In this document: positions 60,870-64,000 of the stretch, one piece after another
How positions within the stretch are numbered: the first letter of the stretch is position 1
How the letters are laid out: every line of letters begins with the position of its first letter
Origin: Cristatella mucedo
Taxonomy: Eukaryota > Bryozoa > Phylactolaemata > Cristatellidae
DNA length: 64,000 nucleotides
Direction: 5' to 3'
Assembly (NCBI GenBank): GCA_009760855.2
Contig: WPIO01000045.1
Coordinates: 2,249,501 to 2,313,500, forward strand
Translations under genes and position numbers: made by a program
Notes under the pieces: generated by a model
Seen by the model: only the letters and a program-made list of their open reading frames with translations
Told to the model about the DNA's origin: nothing
The model's database searches: none

Positions 60870-61500
60870 CAGATTAAATTTCAGCTTATTTTTTAATTTC
60901 AAATAAGGGGATGTCATGGCATCAGTCCAGAGTCATCTCCAGGTTCTGGACGGATGCGGAGAAGAAGTAAGCTACCCAAAGGATTCGAGCCTGGTTACAG
61001 GCTTAGCTTCACTTCCAGAGCAGCCGAAAGAGCAGGTGATACCATACCCAGCCTGATTGCGAAGTTGTTCGTTAGCAGGTTTAAGCAGGACGATGAAGAG
61101 ACCTTACAGTAACGGGAAAACCTTGAAGCCGAAATGCTGCTTGAAAAGGAACCGACAGAGAGCGGGCTGAAGTGGTCTGACTTGGCAATTGCAATGTTCA
61201 TGGTAGACAAGCGCATCTGCTGATCTGGTGACCGAATGTAAGGTGCACAGGCCGGAACGCCTGCCAGTAGTGAGTAGCAGATAACGGAGAAGCAAACGCC
61301 GAAAGTCGAATAAGAAGAGTCGAATAAGCCGAGCCAAGTATGCGAAAACCGAGACTACAGTGGAGCACGACAACCTTAAAGAATCGTCATACTTAAATGA
61401 AAAGACCGCTTCCTTATCCAACAGCTGGATGTTCCAAACCCGTCGGGAGAAATGAATGAGCAGAACGAGGCTATTGGTAGAGTTCGTAAGCCATAGCCAA
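60870..61500 (-). mobile_element. Strongly decayed LINE-A fragment
   Basis: AAATAAGGGGATGTCATGGC, CCAAAGGATTCGAGCCTGGT and CTTGAAGCCGAAATGCTGCT recall the 3' coding region on the minus strand. Confidence 0.55.
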
Positions 61501-61939
61501 AGCAATAGTTTATTACATACCCAGCACAATTACCATGCATCAGAAGCCGCTAACGGCCCATAGCAAATATCATAATCTGGCCGATTGTAGCTTATCAATA
61601 GCTAGATGCTGGTAGTATTTTTGAAATAGAAATAATAGCAATACCAAATAAATAACAACTTTTTTAAATATAGCATCTCCTGGAAATAAAAAATGTTCTC
61701 TACGCTTGTTATCACTTGCTGACAAGGAAGCTCTTTAATGAGTGAGTCATAACAGGCAAAATTTAAGAACGTGCAAGCATACAGAGAAAAATTCACGTGG
61801 ACTGTGAACAGGCTGCAAGGAACCACTGGTTTTTATCTTTAAAAAAAAAAAAAATATTCAAGACAGCAGATCATGAAGTGAAATGCTGATAATATTTTTG
61901 GAGTGTACTAAGCTTATTAAAAAGACAGCACGCTTTGAG

Positions 61940-64000
61940 CCGGCTTATGTTAAGTCAAAGTTCAACTTCAAGCCATTTGCGGTACCCTCGAAGCAGTCTT
62001 TTGAATCTATTGTCCTGGTCTCACCCGAAAACAAGCTACCGATAGTGGCAGTAGTCTATCGCCCACCAGGTACCAAATCCTCTTTTATCTCAGATTTCTC
62101 CGATCTCATTTCGATTCTGTGTGCAAGAAATCGATCCTTCCTCGTTATGGGTGATTTCAACGTTCTCTTTGATAACTTATCTGACGCTTTCAGCACCGAA
62201 TTTCGTACATTGACAGACTCATTATCTCTTGTGGCTCATGTGCATGGCCCTACCCACATCAAGGGTCACACACTCGACCAAATTTTCTCATATAACTGCA
62301 CTTTGTCATCACCAGTTATCACCAAATCCTGCTTATCTGACCACATGCAGATCTCATTCAATCTACAGTGTGTGCCCACATTCTCCTCTAAAATAACCTG
62401 TGAATCGCGAAACCTCAAGACCCTTGATATCGATGCTGTCCGTGCGAGCATATCTGCTTCACCTTTGCTGCTCAGTCCTCCCTCCGATCTGTCATCACTG
62501 GTAGATTGCTACAACACGACACTAGCTGACACGCTCGACGAGTTTGCACCTTTGACAAAGCGCACTGTGCGCTCCCGCCCAGACGGCCTATGGTTTACCA
62601 CAGACATTAAACTAGCCAAGTCTACTAAACGAAAGCTTGAAAAGGCATACAAAAGATCCGGACTAACTGTCCATCGACAGGCATATGAAGACTACTGTAG
62701 GTCGTACCAATCGATCCTAGCAAAGGCTAAGTCTAGCTTCTATAGAAACATTGTTCAATCACAGATGCACAATCCAAAAATGCTGATGTCGACAATAAAC
62801 CATCTCCTCAACCGTTCCCAGGTTAGCTCCTTACCTGATGATCCTTGTGATGATCTAGCCGATCGCTTCTCTCGATTCTTTGTGCAGAAGATAGACAAAA
62901 TCAGGGAATCCATCCCTGCGATGACAACCTTCCCACTAGAATGCTGTTCCTCGGTTCCTGGCTGCGCCTCAATGTCTGCATTTAAACAGGTCACCAGTGA
63001 CGTAGTCCTAAAGCTCGTATCTCAATCAAAGAAGACAACAAGTCCACTGGACCCTATTCCCACTGTCCTGCTCCTACGTTGCATTGATCTGCTGCTGCCA
63101 TGCATAACCAACATCATTAATATGTCATTAGCCTCAGGTCAGGTCCCAACACCTTTCAAAAAAGCTGTAGTCAGGCCACTTCTCAAGAAAGCTACACTAG
63201 ACCAAGAGAACTTAAGCAACTACCGCCCAGTCTCCCTTCTACCATTCCTATCAAAGACACTGGAACGGGTCGTGGCAGACCAGCTGAACTCGTATATCGA
63301 AACCTCACACCTTGCTAGTAAGTTCCAGTCTGGCTTTAGAGCTAATCACTCCACAGAGTCAGCATTGCTTCGGGTATACAACGACCTACTTAGGAATGCA
63401 GACATGGGTAGAGTGTCTCTTCTTGTTTTGCTCGATCTTTCGGCAGCTTTTGATACCATCGATCACAAAGTACTTCTAGAGCGCCTCTCATCTCGCCTGG
63501 GCATCACTGGCACTGCTCTGCAGTGGTTCAGGTCCTATCTCAGTGGGAGACTCCAGAGTGTTGACGTGAATGGACAAAGATCATCTGAAGTACCTCTAAA
63601 ATATGGAGTACCTCAGGGCTCTGTGCTAGGTCCGGTCCTTTTCACCGTTTATACTCTCCCTCTCGCTGATGTGATTGCCAAGCACAATCTAGGCTTTCAC
63701 TTCTATGCGGATGACACTCAGTTGTACCTTTGCATTGATCCCTCCCAGCCTTCGAGCACCTCAAATTCTCTCAACTCACTTGCTGCATGCATTGATGACA
63801 TCCGCACATGAATGGCAGCAAATTTTCTAAAACTAAACGATGATAAAACTAACTTACTAGTTATGGGCAAACCTAGTGTTATTCAGAAATTGGAAAGGCT
63901 GACTTTCAAAATTGGCTCTGCCAGCATATCTCCAGTTGCATCAGCTCGAAATCTAGGTGTCATATTCCAAAGCGACCTCTCGTTAGACGACCACATCAGC
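61940..64000 (+). mobile_element. Young LINE-A copy, 5' truncated and cut by the window edge
   Basis: Enters mid-endonuclease (VKSKFNFKPFAVPSKQSFES), with VVYRPPG, FLVMGDFNVLFDN, HTLDQIFSYN and LSDHMQISFN, then a linker and full RT motifs: VVRPLLKKATLDQENLSNYR, LDLSAAFDTIDHKVLLERL, YGVPQGSVLGPVLF, FHFYADDTQLYLC. One change, TGG to TGA at 63,809-63,811 (W in DDIRSWMAANF), stops the frame, which otherwise runs on through KLNDDKTNLLVMG to the window end. Almost identical to the 28.5-30.3 kb copy. ORF1 and the 5' end are absent. Confidence 0.95.

Overview
This is animal (metazoan, non-vertebrate) nuclear DNA. The evidence is one multi-exon gene with GT-AG introns coding for an ASK-type MAP3K, plus many CR1/L2-type LINEs, tRNA-derived SINEs, hAT and Tc1/mariner relics, one Ty3/Gypsy fossil, and long (CA)n, (GA)n and (AAT)n microsatellites. 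No bacterial-style operon, rRNA, genuine tRNA gene or CRISPR array is visible. I cannot name the phylum. All family assignments rest on reading motifs by eye.

Layout. About 210-26,825 (+): the 3' part of an ASK (MAP3K5/6/15 family) gene, beginning before the window. It reads PH-like exon, complete kinase domain (1241-4783), linker exons, the conserved C-terminal regulatory region with a coiled coil, and a SAM-like end with stop at 26,823-26,825. Every junction I placed is in phase. The in-window product is about 883 or 904 residues, depending on which of two adjacent exons (13,300-13,519 or 13,563-13,719) is used. These two cannot be used together: they share entry and exit phase, are 43 nt apart, and both encode an LR(L/I)(I/F)VPPP motif. 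They look like a duplicated, mutually exclusive exon pair, and this is the most interesting observation here. A further in-phase 84-nt exon lies at 16,671-16,754.

The ASK introns hold a hAT transposon split by two LINE insertions (7,980-11,120), Tc1/mariner relics, many antisense LINE-A fragments, and two SINE families. From 28.3 to 33.8 kb lie a young LINE-A (-) and a nearly full LINE-B (+). An unknown minus-strand coding exon is at 34.6-34.8 kb. A broken Ty3/Gypsy fossil with LTRs spans about 35.76-40.19 kb. A CpG-rich stretch (41.4-42.7 kb) and a MITE-like inverted-repeat element (42.9-43.1 kb) follow.

From about 44 kb the DNA becomes more AT-rich. It holds decayed LINEs and SINEs in nested layers, plus a few minus-strand exons of genes I cannot identify: a collagen-like/Ig-boundary exon at 45.5 kb, and a Cys-rich exon at 59.1 kb that is phase-compatible with a terminal exon at 51.5-51.9 kb. 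The window ends inside a very young LINE-A copy (from about 61.94 kb, +) whose reverse transcriptase frame is broken, within the window, by one nonsense change.
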